From Orobanche coerulescens (taxonomy: Eukaryota > Streptophyta > Magnoliopsida > Lamiales > Orobanchaceae), in assembly GCA_033398695.1 (NCBI GenBank), contig CM065816.1:135009358-135073357 (forward strand): DNA of 64,000 nt. Direction: 5' to 3'. A program made the translations under genes and the position numbers. Of this stretch, positions 11,440-21,520 are shown piece by piece; within the stretch, counting starts at the first letter, position 1; every line of letters starts with the position of its first letter. The notes beneath the pieces were generated by a model. The model was given only the letters and a program-made list of their open reading frames with translations. It made no database searches and was not told the DNA's origin.

Positions 11440-12720
11440 AATGACGAGTTGAAAACTCGATTTTGAGAGAAGCTCATGCTACCCCTTATTCTGCTCATCC
11501 GGTCCAGAAGATGTACAAGGACTTGAAACAGAATTACCGTGGAGTAATATGAAGCGAGAAGTCGCAGAATTTGTTTCGAGATGCTTAACTCACAACAAGT
11601 TAAGATTGAACATCGCCGATCGGCGGGTATGCTGAAACCTCTCCCTATTCCGAGTGGAAGTGGGAAGACATTTCTATGGACTTCATCACGAGTTTGCCGA
11701 CGAGTCGCCGTGGCATGAATACGATCTGGTGATTGTGGACCGCTTGACTAAATCACTCATTTCCTTGAGATCAAGGATACGTGGGGTCCCGAGAGACTGC
11801 CTCGCTTGTTCATCAAAGAGATAGTCGACTCCATGGTACTCCTAAGAGTATCGCTTCCGATCGTGACGGACGATTTGTGTCTCATTTTTGGAAATCATTC
11901 ATCGTGCTATGGGAAATCACTCAATCTCGCATCGCTTTTCATCCTCACCGACGGCAATCGTGAGAGGACTATTCAGACATTAGAGGACATGTTGAGGGCA
12001 TGCGTCCTCGATTGGAAGGACGATTGGGAAGCCCAACTACCATTGATCGAGTTCACGTATAATAATAGCCGGCATGCTTCCATTAAGATGGCACCTTACG
12101 AGGCCTTGTACGGTCGTTGCCTGTCGGTCTCCTTTGTGTTGGGATGACTTGTCGTAATCAATCGGCACCGAGCCCGATATGCTTATAGCCGCCCGAGAGA
12201 AGGTAGCTTTAATCAGAGTCGTATGTTGGATTTCGAGTCGGCGTAAATCCTATGCGATAATCGCTGCCGACCACTAGAGTTCGAGACGGTGACCACGCTT
12301 TGGTCAAGGTATCCCCGAGTCGAGGTATTTTCCGCTTTGGAAAGAGGGAAAGTTGAGTCCGAGATTCATTGGACCGCTTGAGATTTTGGATCGAGTGGGC
12401 GAGTTAGCTTATCGATTGGCTTTACTTCCGGCGTTGAGCCGAATTCATAACGTGTTTCATGTCTCTCGATTTAAGTATATTTCGACCCGAGTCACATACT
12501 CTAGTTCGATTTAAATCGAGATCGCCGACGATCATTCATATGAGGAACGCCCTATTCGAGTTTTAGAGCGGCGAATCAAACAGCTTGAGGAATAAGACTA
12601 TTCCTTTGGTTAAAATTCAGTGGTCTAGACACGGAGTCGAAGAAGCTACCTGGGAAACCGAGGATAGTATGCGGGGAGTTATCCCGAGTTGTTTGACCCT
12701 TAGTTTCGGACGAAACTCTT
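11440..12720 (+). pseudogene. Integrase and chromodomain of the Tekay-like element
   Basis: The zinc-binding N-terminal part is recognisable near 11470-11540 (HATPYSAHP), the first catalytic segment near 11660-11700 (WEDISMDFITS in one frame) and a later core piece at about 11960-12120 (APYEALYGR). The C-terminal part (FHVSRFK, about 12450-12475) is followed by a chromodomain-like segment at about 12540-12690 ending in a WETE-like motif. Several frameshifts and in-frame stops occur. The chromodomain is what places the element among chromoviruses, which use it to target chromatin. Confidence 0.8.
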
Positions 12721-12723
12721 TTT

Positions 12724-12733
12724 AAGGGGAGTA
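12724..12733 (+). other. Polypurine tract of the Tekay-like element
   Basis: AAGGGGAGTA directly before the 3' LTR start TGTAATACCC; the primer for plus-strand DNA synthesis. Confidence 0.8.
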
Positions 12734-15355
12734 TGTAATACCCGGTTGTAATTCATTCATTTTCATTCGGTAATTATCACCGTAATTGTCACTCAAGATT
12801 TCTCACTCGCTAATAATCACTCAAAGATTCTTGATTCATTCATTTGTGTTCACCGTTGGCTTGTTGTAATCGTATATCGCTTACCGATCGGCATGTCATC
12901 TCCGCTTAGAGACCGACGGGAGTATTGTTGTTTTCATCGTGATTGGTAGTCGATATCGGGGCTTCATCGGTGGCTTGTTTTAGACTTGTTCATTTTCACA
13001 TTCGTATGTTATCTCGGATCATTCATCGGTAGCGAGGAATCGGAGTTATCGGAATTTTCAACTTGCCAAGATCGAGTTACGGCCGTAAGGACTTTGGGTT
13101 ACGGCCGTAACAAGGGTTCGTGTTTTCGTGCCATTTGACGAAAGGGACTTACGGCCGTAAGGTCTTGTGGTACGGCCGTAAGTCGAGCGTGCACGGCCGT
13201 AAGGTCAGGCCGTCTGGCCAGACGCTGCCAAAGCTACCGAGACATTTTTGGCCGAAGGTGAGTTACGGCCGTAAGGAAGGTGAGATACGGCCGTAAGTGG
13301 TGTTCGTGAATTTTGGGTGTTGTCGACCAAGGGTGACTTACGGCCGTAAGGGTTGCGGCATACGGCCGTAAGTCGAGGAAGGTACGGCCGTAAGGCTTGG
13401 CCATTACGGCCGACGGCAGTGTGTACCTGTCGTTTTGACGAAGAGGGCTTACGCCGTCGGTTTGGCCGGATACGGCCGTATCATCCGAGTTACGGCCGTA
13501 AGGTGTGCGGTTACGCCGTAAGGGTGTCGACGGATGTTTTTGACGAAGGCGGGTTACGCCAGAACTTCAGATCGATTACGGCCGTAAGTCTGCCGGCAGG
13601 CTTTGACGGAAGCCGAGTTACGGCCGCACGAGTTGGCTTACGGCCGTAAGGCCGTTGACTTGGAAAGTTACGGCCGTAAGAGGGCCGAGTTACGGCCAGA
13701 ATCTCCGGCAGATTTAATGACTTGGCCGGGTCATTTCTCCTCACTTCTTCATTTTTCCTTCTTCATCCGAGAGAGAGGGTTGAGAGAGAGATTTTATCAT
13801 CATCAATCACTTGAGTGTGTAATCTTCATCATCTTCATTCCTTTGAGAGGCTTGGATACTCGTTTTAACTCGTGTTCTTCGGATCGTAGTGGTTGGATCT
13901 TCCAGAGGTAATTTCTTCAACACCTTGGATTTCGATTTTGTGTTGAGTTATGATGTTTTGGACGTTATAATCATGTTATATGAAGGGATATGTATATGAT
14001 TATGAGTTTGTATAAGGATTCATTGGATTATTGAGAGATTTATTCAAGAACACTTTGAATATCGAGTCGATTTGGGGATTTCCGATTAATTGTTGTTATA
14101 ATCACGTTTCTGGATATTCATAACGGATTATTGATCGTATTGGAGATGTTTTGTTGTTTTGAAACACTTCTTGGGGATTTGAAGTTGGTATTATTGAGGT
14201 TTAGTGGTAATCAATCAAAGTTGGCCTCAAAGTGTTCGATATAATGCCCCAATGAACTTGGTTTAATCGTATCGACGTCTTGAGTTCGTTATATTCGTGT
14301 TTAATCCGTTATTGATCGGATTGTTGGCAATTGTATTGAATTAAGGTTGTTCGAGCGACCGGTATCTTGGTTAGGACGTTGTTCGTGGACGGACATTCTT
14401 CATCGTTGTTGTGTAAGTTAATTCTTACTCGGTTAAAAGGATATTCATACCTTTTGTTGTTGATTATTCATAATCATAACTCATTCATCATTGTATTAAT
14501 CATATTAAAACTTGTTATTGTCAATTAATCACTTCAGTCATAAGGAACGACGGTTCCAATCTTTTCGTTGAGATATCATTCATTTCATTATTACTCTCAT
14601 CTCGGTGAGTCATTCTTGACTTTGTCAGATTATTACCTATTCATTGATATTCATTACGGCCATTCTCGTTCATATGACCTTCTGGGTTCATATTGCGTGG
14701 CCGGGTGTGGCTGTGTGGAATTTTTAGTCGGGCACACGATGGTTATTGTATTGGGTTCACCGATACATTAGACCGTGCACACGGGAAAGCGTTACACCGT
14801 GAGACTAATTAGGTACACGGACGGGTGTTGTACACTCACGTAACATTACGGCGTACTATGATACTCCTCTCCAGCGTAATTCATAGCTAAGAATATTTCA
14901 TAACTTCGCTTAATCATAATTGTGTATTTTCAACCCTTGAGGATTGTTGTTCTCAGATAATCGACTCCCGTTTGGGGATATTGTTTTTCAGGTCATGGCA
15001 AGGCTAAGGCGCAGGGAGAACACGTTGACGGCGGGGAGTCCCAGTGATACTAGAAGGGGACCCCAGTCCTTTCAGTCATTTATTCAGTCATTCATGTTTT
15101 CTTTATTTATTCCGCTGCAGACATTCCGTTCGAATACTCATTTCATTCAGTGTCGTGTATTTTATCGTCACATAAGATACACGTGTATTCTATTATCCTG
15201 GGTGTGTTGTATGAAACTCCTACTCGGAGTAATTGATGTTATAATGTGGTTCGGTACTACATTTACCCTGTGTAATTCATCCTTTTCCATTCGCCTAGTG
15301 GGTCCCAGTCGGGGGTCCACGGCACTGTAATATCCGCCTAGTTTGGGGTGTTACA
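12734..15355 (+). repeat. 3' LTR of the Tekay-like element
   Basis: 2622 bp, partner of 4960-7579. It carries the same ACGGCCGT array at about 13078-13696 with a few copies altered. Followed by the target duplication GGCAT (15356-15360) and the other half of the hAT element. Confidence 0.93.
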
Positions 15356-15360
15356 GGCAT

Positions 15361-15755
15361 GGTTATGCTCAAAATGCCTTCTAAAATTTTCATATCCGTC
15401 CCCGGATTTATACGGATATTCTTTGTTGCAGTAGTTCCAAAGAACTTTCAAAGAACCATCCGACATTTTTTCCTTCTTAAAGTGTTTTGAAAAAAGGTCG
15501 GATACTGGTTTCTTTTCTACAACAGGGGCAAACTTCTTTCTGCCTTTAGTTTTCTTGCTTCCTCTTCCTTTCACAGTTTCTTCCTCCTTCTCGGACAAAA
15601 ACTCTTCAACAAAAGGAGGTTATTTTTTGAGGCTCCCGAATAGTTATGTCATATGGTTTCTTCGATTTTCCCCAAAGAGTCATTCGTTCAAATATGGACA
15701 TTTTGGATTTTCTGGGAGACGTAGCAATACCCTTTCCCTTGTCAGAGCTTGACAT
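15361..15755 (-). pseudogene. hAT transposase N-terminal region (BED-type finger)
   Basis: An ATG at 15755 (minus) opens a Ser/Lys-rich N-terminus that reaches a stop near 15605. A second frame (15598 to about 15361) has a basic stretch KKTKGRKKFAP, then a segment ending FRRHFEHNHA, resembling the C-x2-C-x(n)-H-x3-5-H BED finger used by hAT transposases for DNA binding. Only one cysteine (NYCNKEY) is visible at the first metal pair, so the finger may be damaged. The gypsy insertion cuts the gene right after this domain. Confidence 0.75.
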
Positions 15756-16135
15756 AATGATAAAATGATAGTAAAAAGAGAGAGATATTAGATTATAAAA
15801 ATAATAGTTGAGAGATAGATAGATAGATTAGAATGAGTGTGAAAAACGAGAGAGGTTGGGGGAGTATTTGTAGATATAATTTTTTATTTTTATTTTCATT
15901 GAAACAATTTGAAAAATTTTTCCGGGTCCGACGATCATTTTGATTTTCTATTTTTTTTTTTTAAATTCTCAACCGGGTCGACGGGTCACAAAATATAGGA
16001 CCCGAACCCCGTCAGTGTATACCACGGGTCCAGGTCCCCAGGTCCAACGAGTTGATCGGGTCCGGGTCCTACACGGGTCCGGATCGACGGGTCGACCCGT
16101 CGAGTCCGGGTTTTCTGGCCACCTCTAGACGTTAA

Positions 16136-16792
16136 ATCATTATATGAGTGCTACAATTTAGAATATAATATATCTAAGCAATTATTATTAGAATACAAGT
16201 TAAATCTAATATTTGAATTAACAAATAGTTACATTTATTTAGGTTTGTTTTTTTTCACTTGATTTTTATTGAATTAAAATTATTTTATTTGAAAAACTAA
16301 TTTTAACTGATTAGACTTAATTTTACTAATTAGAGTTGTCTTTTACAGATTTACAGTATATTTTATTATATAAAACTATTGATTTTTACCGATTACAACT
16401 GGATTTTTTAAATAAATTGATTTTTATTAATGAACACCGTTTTTTACTAATTATTACTCTCTTTTGAAGGTGAAAGAGAACCAACCTAAGCGAAAAAATT
16501 AGTTACCTATGCTGAATTAAAAGGAGGGTCTATCCTTTTTAGTACCAAACCATAAAAATAACAAGTTATATATCCTCATTCATAAGAGTATAAGTTTTTA
16601 TACCAAAATGAATTAAAAGACACTAGTACCCTTAAGTCTACTACTACAAGATAAAAATATATAAAAGAAATAGAAAAGTAATAAAACAACAATCGACCAC
16701 ATAACCCATACTCTCTCTCTGGTCCAAAAAAACCCTTCTCTCTGTGTCGCAAAACCCGACCGTCCCAACCAAAAGCCATCGCCGGCGAGTAA
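16136..16792. other. AT-rich interval with a possible promoter and leader
   Basis: 16136-16480 is AT-rich, with loosely repeated TTTTTACTGATTA-like segments. TATATAAAAG at about 16658-16667 and the CT-rich run with CTCTCTCTC near 16710-16745 look like a plant promoter and 5' leader for the small ORF at 16793. This is inference from composition only. Confidence 0.35.
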
Positions 16793-16906
16793 ATGTCCAA
16801 CTTCGACTATGACAGAGAATCTGAACACGATATAAGATCCTCACATGATAGTGACAACCAATATGAAGAGTCTTTCTTCAATGAGTCGTCGGGTAGTGCA
16901 ATTTAG
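16793..16906 (+). CDS. Small acidic ORF, possible first exon of the DUF1985/Ulp1 gene
   Basis: A 37-codon frame beginning MSNFDYDRESEHD and ending before TAG at 16904-16906. It is rich in Asp, Glu, Ser and His and has no recognised domain. It follows a plausible TATA box and leader. The DUF1985 region downstream is on the same strand, so it may be the acidic N-terminus of that transposon gene, separated by the CACGATG motif island. Equally it may be chance. Confidence 0.35.
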   Translation: MSNFDYDRESEHDIRSSHDSDNQYEESFFNESSGSAI

Positions 16907-16944
16907 TCACACACGGTTGTGCCCACAACGGTTGTTCTTCGACT

Positions 16945-17156
16945 CACGATGGTGATGAAGACGATGGCACCGTCGTGTGCACGATGGCCTTTCATGGGCA
17001 TGATGGTTTACACACGACGAGCATCAATCGTGTCAGCCGTCGTGGGTAAGAAGATAAAAGGCATCTGCCCTGCACATGATGGCCTACACATGGGACACAT
17101 GATGATGTTCACATGACGGGCATCGATCATGTGCAGGCCATCGTGTGCAAGCAGGG
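16945..17156. repeat. CACGATGG / CCATCGTG motif island
   Basis: About 210 bp with many CACGATGG, CACATGATGG, CACACGACG and CATCGTGTG motifs in both orientations, including a near palindrome at about 16970-16988. The same motifs reappear at about 20285-20312 and 21263-21305. It could be subterminal DNA of the DUF1985/Ulp1 transposon or a separate small insertion. Confidence 0.55.
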
Positions 17157-17339
17157 CCTTTTTTGTTCGTTTCTTTATGCATTATATCATGGTTCTTATG
17201 ATTTGTATGTCTATATTGCAGACTGATTGTGTATGGAAGAGACCCACCTTACGCTTTGTTATATGAAAAGTCAATCTTTACATACGGGAGGCGGTATTTA
17301 AAGAGATAATTGAGACACTAAGAAGTATTGGCCGCAAGT

Positions 17340-17890
17340 CTGTATTGGTGCTCGAGCTATCGAGAGCTAGACCGAGGGGGTCCTTGGGCGTTGGATTAAA
17401 GTGAGGAGAAATGGCAGTACAAATAATACCCTACTTCACTGGATTGCCCATCAATTGGAGGGTGATCAAATTTTCCCGAAGGAGTCGTGGTTACAAGTTT
17501 GTGGGAGGACCATTCGTTTTACGGCACATGATTTTACCATGACCACTGGACCGCACTTTGGAAACTCTACCTTCCATCCACAGGACAACCATCTCCTTCG
17601 GTCTGATGATATTTTCTACAAAATACTCCATGGTAAAATATTAAGGTTAGTGTTATGTGAAAGAAGTTCAATGATCTAGATTTGGGTAGAGACATAAGAG
17701 ATTATGTGAACGTAGTCAATTTGCTGATATATTACTACTTTATCTTATATCGTGACGACATGATGGTCGTGACATGGGCATGGACATTAGTTGGGGATTT
17801 CAAATGGTGGGATATATTTCCTTGGGTTCTTACGACTTTGGGGTTTTGTCTTATTACATATACAATGTGGCCATGAAGTAGGGACATCAA
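17340..17890 (+). pseudogene. DUF1985-like region of a Ulp1-type transposon gene
   Basis: Three pieces in shifting frames match the layout of plant DUF1985 proteins: a start with LLHWIAHQLEG, the core ESWLQVCGRTIRF then a D-F-x-x-x-T-G-x-x-F-G pattern (about 17480-17570), and a later piece with WWDIFPW (about 17800-17825). DUF1985 is known from plant genes that also encode a C48 (Ulp1) peptidase and that travel in Mutator-like and other DNA transposons. The Ulp1 part is 1.6 kb downstream on the same strand. Stops at about 17401 and 17877 and frame changes show decay. The function of DUF1985 is unknown. Confidence 0.65.
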
Positions 17891-18159
17891 CATAAGGACA
17901 ATCACTTCTACGGTCCAGTTTGGGCTATACAGATATGGTCGTACGCGATGATTCCTTCATTGGGAGAATTGTGTGGAACTCGAGATAAATCTATCTAAGT
18001 TCCCCGGTGTTTGATGTGGACTACAAGAAAGATGTTATGTGATTTCACTCATTTTTTAGACGAAAAGGTACGTAGATTTATAAAAGTATTTTCTTATGAC
18101 TTCACTCATTTCTTCAACGTTGTGGGATTTTACTCTAATGGTATGCTTTAATGACTTAT

Positions 18160-18905
18160 TTTGCAGCACAAAGTACTTCCCTCTTTACCGCATCTGAAGG
18201 AGGATGAGGATGAGTACTACTACCTCAGTTTTGAGAATGGCTCGCCATACGATATTAAGTTCATAAACCTATACGAATAGCACATAAGAACAAGGAGGAT
18301 GAGCCTGCACCAAAGCCGAGAAATAAAGTTATAGATATGTTGAAGAAGGTTGCACGGAAAATAATTACACTTCAGCCGACACATAAAGTGTCGAAGCGAT
18401 GCCGACAGAGTACGCAACCAGTAGATGGTGCATAGATAGCTGACGGGGGCTACCAGGGGAGGCAGCCAGAGGGGATGTGTTGTATCCACAGACTTCCTTG
18501 TCCGGACCACACCCAGGACACGAAAAGGGATGAGTACTTCAATCGCTGTTTGAAGGTGATCTTGCATGATGAGCCTGAGACAAGATTTATTGCTCGAGTT
18601 TCTCGCCGGGTCCTTTATGGGATCATGGATTTATTCGGACCTACATATAGGAGTTCTAGGAGTCCACTACACTACTTTGTTGGGAGCCAGGATAGGTTTC
18701 CCGATCGGCCTCGTTATTCTGCATCAGTTAGTAGCGCCCATAGAAGGATTCCTGAAACTCCACATCACTCAGTCTCTGTTGCAGCCCATAGTCACCATTT
18801 TCAGAGTCGGCCCAGTGACCATGCTCAGAGTCACCACAGTCACCATTCTCAGATTCATCATTCTTTTGAGCGGACTGAGCAGCCTCTTCAGCCAACTCTG
18901 TAGTT
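18160..18905 (+). pseudogene. Low-complexity linker of the DUF1985/Ulp1 gene
   Basis: After a short acidic piece (HLKEDEDEYYYLS near 18190) a frame open from 18475 to 18903 contains a basic N-terminal part and then a Ser/His-rich tail (SHHSHHSQIHHS). Such linkers separate DUF1985 from the peptidase in related genes. No domain is recognised. The strand and order agree with the flanking DUF1985 and Ulp1 parts. Confidence 0.45.
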
Positions 18906-18964
18906 TCAGGATTTTTAGCATCGATACCAGCCATTTGACGATCCATTTCAATAGTGTGGTACGA

Positions 18965-19157
18965 TGTTCGATTAGTTTCAGGACGAGCATCATTATAGTA
19001 TGATGTTTGTAGTTCTCAGCAGCAGCCTGTATTTCAGATCGAGCAGCCAGTTTTTCAGATCAAGTAGCCGATTATTCAGGTCTCTGATTGTTATAGTTGT
19101 GAGAGGGATGATGAGGGTGATGAAGTTGGTGATAGTTCCGAGCCAAAGTAGTTGGGT
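18965..19157 (+). repeat. Direct repeat, copy 1 (partner 21325-21520)
   Basis: About 190 bp beginning GTTTCAGGACGAGCATCA and ending near AGTTGGGTG. The partner at 21325-21520 is about 90 percent identical with one 12-bp difference. It lies between linker and peptidase of the DUF1985/Ulp1 gene, so the second copy implies a duplicated or second transposon of the same kind. Confidence 0.85.
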
Positions 19158-19439
19158 GAGCGCCGTCTTCTACCATGAGTGAGTCTACCCTCTGCTACTC
19201 TTCGATCGCCTTTTGTGGTGGCGCCTCCAAGAAATAGTGAGGCTCTAAAGAAGAAGTACCTAGCATTCAGGAAGCAGCCATGTGATTCAATCGTGCGGTG
19301 TTTGGAGACTGGACATGTTCTCAACCAGGCATTATTTGACCGCATAGACTCATACCGTGAAGACTTTGATGTTTAGGTAATATATTGTCATGTTCTGGCC
19401 ACTTGAGCGAGGATTCGGAGGGGAGTCTGCAGTGTTGGT

Positions 19440-20072
19440 GTTGGTAGAGTTAGCAATGGATTGGCTTTTTGTAGTTAATTATTGACGACGAGTCTGCAAA
19501 AGTCCATCAGGATGAGCCACTCGGTATCAAAGTGACATGGAATCCGGTTTACAAGGGTCCGAAAGTGCCTAAATACATCGAGGACTTCATGACAGGTCTT
19601 GATACCCCAAATGCAGTTCCATGGTCAAATTGTGACGAAGTAAGTTTGAAAATGATATTTATAAATGATTCGCTATGTTTGATGTGATGATCTTATTTTA
19701 CATATTTTCTTTCAACAGATCATTTCCATTTGTTGCCTCAACCACAACCACAGGGTGACTATCAAGATTAACATCATAACATGGGTCGTGGAATTGTATG
19801 ATTCCTTGTCACACCAACACCGAGAAAGTCGATACCAATTCAACCAACTACGACCAATTATTCATCTAATGCCTCGTGTGATAGCTCAATTTGGGTACTG
19901 GCAGAACAACCAATCGAAAAAAAAGTATGACACGGAGATGAGTTTCAAAATTATGCCACAAGAACCGCAATTCATACAAATCGACAATCACAGTTGTGGC
20001 CCCTTTGTGTGTATGTACTTGGATCGCCTCATCTCCGCAAACCCAGCAGGAAGGCTCAAATCAAGGAAATGA
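19440..20072 (+). pseudogene. Ulp1-like (C48) cysteine peptidase remnant
   Basis: The frame has an ELYDSL motif, typical of the strand before the catalytic Asp, and NHSCGPFVCMYLDRL, which matches the Ulp1 nucleophile motif (S/D-C-G-x-F-V). A GT-AG intron of 79 bp (19640-19718) separates an upstream exon ending WSNCDE from the main exon. The expected His-Trp is not clear; NHNHRV lies where it should be, so the enzyme may be inactive. Ulp1 peptidases cleave SUMO conjugates; plant transposons often carry such genes. Upstream frames are broken near 19376. Confidence 0.7.
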
Positions 20073-20319
20073 CTGAGAAATATATTTAGAAATATTGATA
20101 TGTGTAGCTCCTAAGATCTTTATGTTGTTATTGGACGTAGTGTAGGATAATGTATTTTTGATACTGATGAGTATGTATTTTAATTTTAATTTAGATATAT
20201 TTTAGCAAGATTGATGTGTTGTGTCAGTAAATCTGAAAAAAACAGGTTTATGGTGCAGTTGGAAAATCAAGACCAACTCTGTACTGCACATGATGGTTGC
20301 ACACGATAGCACCATGGTT

Positions 20320-21262
20320 TTTTCAGGGGACAGGAGTTCCGAAGCCCGTGCGGCGTCCCAGGTGCCCTCACACCATGGGACCAGCCTATCCCTCATAACA
20401 TGCCAACTGGTTTCACCCTGCCATGGGCTCATCAGGGAGACGGCAGTAGCCCCCGACCAGTTGTGCCCTACCAGCAACGATCCCCTTCATAGTCAAGTCC
20501 TCGACTAGAGACAAGCTCTCCGGACTAAACCGAGTCGGCATGCCTGACTCGGCCAGACCGATGCATCCGGGCAAACAACGCCTTAACGCTAATGTCGCCC
20601 CCTTTACCCCGCTTGTGGCAAGCTAACCAGAAGTCACGCCTCATTTGGACGGTCAACACGGACACGACATATCGGGTCGTGACATCCTCCCCCACTCAAA
20701 TCACAGCACGTCCTCGTGCTGGGGTAGAATGTTTCTTTCCGCACACTGTATTGCCCCACGCACACAACGATCATGGCCAAACACATACGACACCATCCCC
20801 TGATGGACAGGCTCTTCACTCGCGCCCTTGCGCTATCCTGCAGTGCTCCGCGCACATACCGCATCACCAATCGACATAAACCTTCACCCTACGCGCTTCC
20901 TGGCGTTAGTACCTCGGTTGAACGGCATTTCCTCGGCCGCTGCATTTTTCCCGCATGTCGAGGTTCCACAATGGCCCACGATGATCCACACTCTTACACC
21001 CCAGTCACCGAAAGGTGGAGCTACCAAAAGTGTGCAATACAAGTGTGTCCACATTCCGGACCGTCTGATCTCACAAGCCTAGGACCACCTCTCATTCCGG
21101 CATAGAATGGGTTCATGTTCTCCGCCTAGAAGCCTTGACAGGAGCCGCACTTTGACCGTGACCTCTTTGCACTGGCGTTCACTCCCCGCCCTCATCGGTT
21201 TCGGCAGAACATGACCACACCCGAACCATACCGTACTGAGAGAGGTTTTGGCTCCGATACCA
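20320..21262 (-). mobile_element. Fragment of a TGTCACGACCC-type gypsy element
   Basis: On the minus strand: a primer site TGGTATCGGAGCC (21250-21262), about 550 bp of internal DNA without a visible domain, a polypurine tract TTTGAGTGGGGGAGGA (20685-20700) and an LTR starting TGTCACGACCC at 20684 and running left to roughly 20320. The 5' LTR expected right of 21262 is missing. The very short internal part suggests a small non-autonomous element or an internally deleted one. The left LTR boundary is uncertain. Confidence 0.6.
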
Positions 21263-21324
21263 CGATCATGGGCTACTGCTGTCGTGCACGGTCATGGGCT
21301 GTCATCGTGTGCGCACACAATTGG

Positions 21325-21520
21325 TTTCAGGACGAGCATCATTATAGTATGATGTTTCCCGACCAGAGTAGTAGTTCTCAGTAGCAGCCTATATTTCAAA
21401 TCGAGCAGCCAGTTTTTCAGATCGAGTAGCCGATTGTTCAGGTCTTTGATAATTATAGTTGTGAGAGGGATGATGAGGGTGATGAAGTTGGTGAGAGTGC
21501 CGGGCCATAGCAGTTGGGTG
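21325..21520 (+). repeat. Direct repeat, copy 2, cut by an LTR
   Basis: Partner of 18965-19157. It stops at GGGTG (21516-21520), exactly where the next LTR starts, so this transposon copy was the insertion target. Confidence 0.85.

Larger units (their letters stand above)
4960..15355 (+). mobile_element. Structurally complete Tekay/Del-like Ty3/gypsy retrotransposon
   Basis: 5' LTR 4960-7579, primer binding site 7584-7595, gag to integrase/chromodomain region 8070-12720, polypurine tract 12724-12733, 3' LTR 12734-15355. The LTRs start TGTAATACCC and end GTGTTACA. The flanking 5 bp are GGCAT on both sides (4955-4959, 15356-15360), a perfect target duplication. Total 10,396 bp. The order PR-RT-RH-INT-chromodomain and the long LTRs fit the chromovirus Tekay/Del lineage. 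The LTRs differ by only a few percent, mostly in clusters, which suggests a fairly young insertion, yet the coding region has many frameshifts. Confidence 0.93.
3193..16127 (-). mobile_element. hAT-superfamily DNA transposon, split by a gypsy insertion
   Basis: The left end is TAAAGGTGGCCA and the right end, read on the minus strand, is TAGAGGTGGCCA: terminal inverted repeats with one mismatch in 12. They are flanked by GACGTTAG (3185-3192) and GACGTTAA (16128-16135), an 8-bp target duplication with one mismatch, as expected for hAT elements. Both subterminal regions are rich in GGGTCCGACCCG-like and GGGTCGACCCG-like repeats. Removing the nested gypsy element and its 5-bp duplication leaves about 2.5 kb. 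It carries an N-terminal BED-type segment at the right and the C-terminal hAT dimerisation segment at the left, both on the minus strand. The coding region has frameshifts and stops, so the element is not autonomous now. Confidence 0.88.

Noticed and set aside
20202..21105. Several frames of 80-110 codons on both strands
   Set aside because: GC-rich LTR and internal DNA of a small gypsy fragment; no conserved motif, overlapping on both strands.
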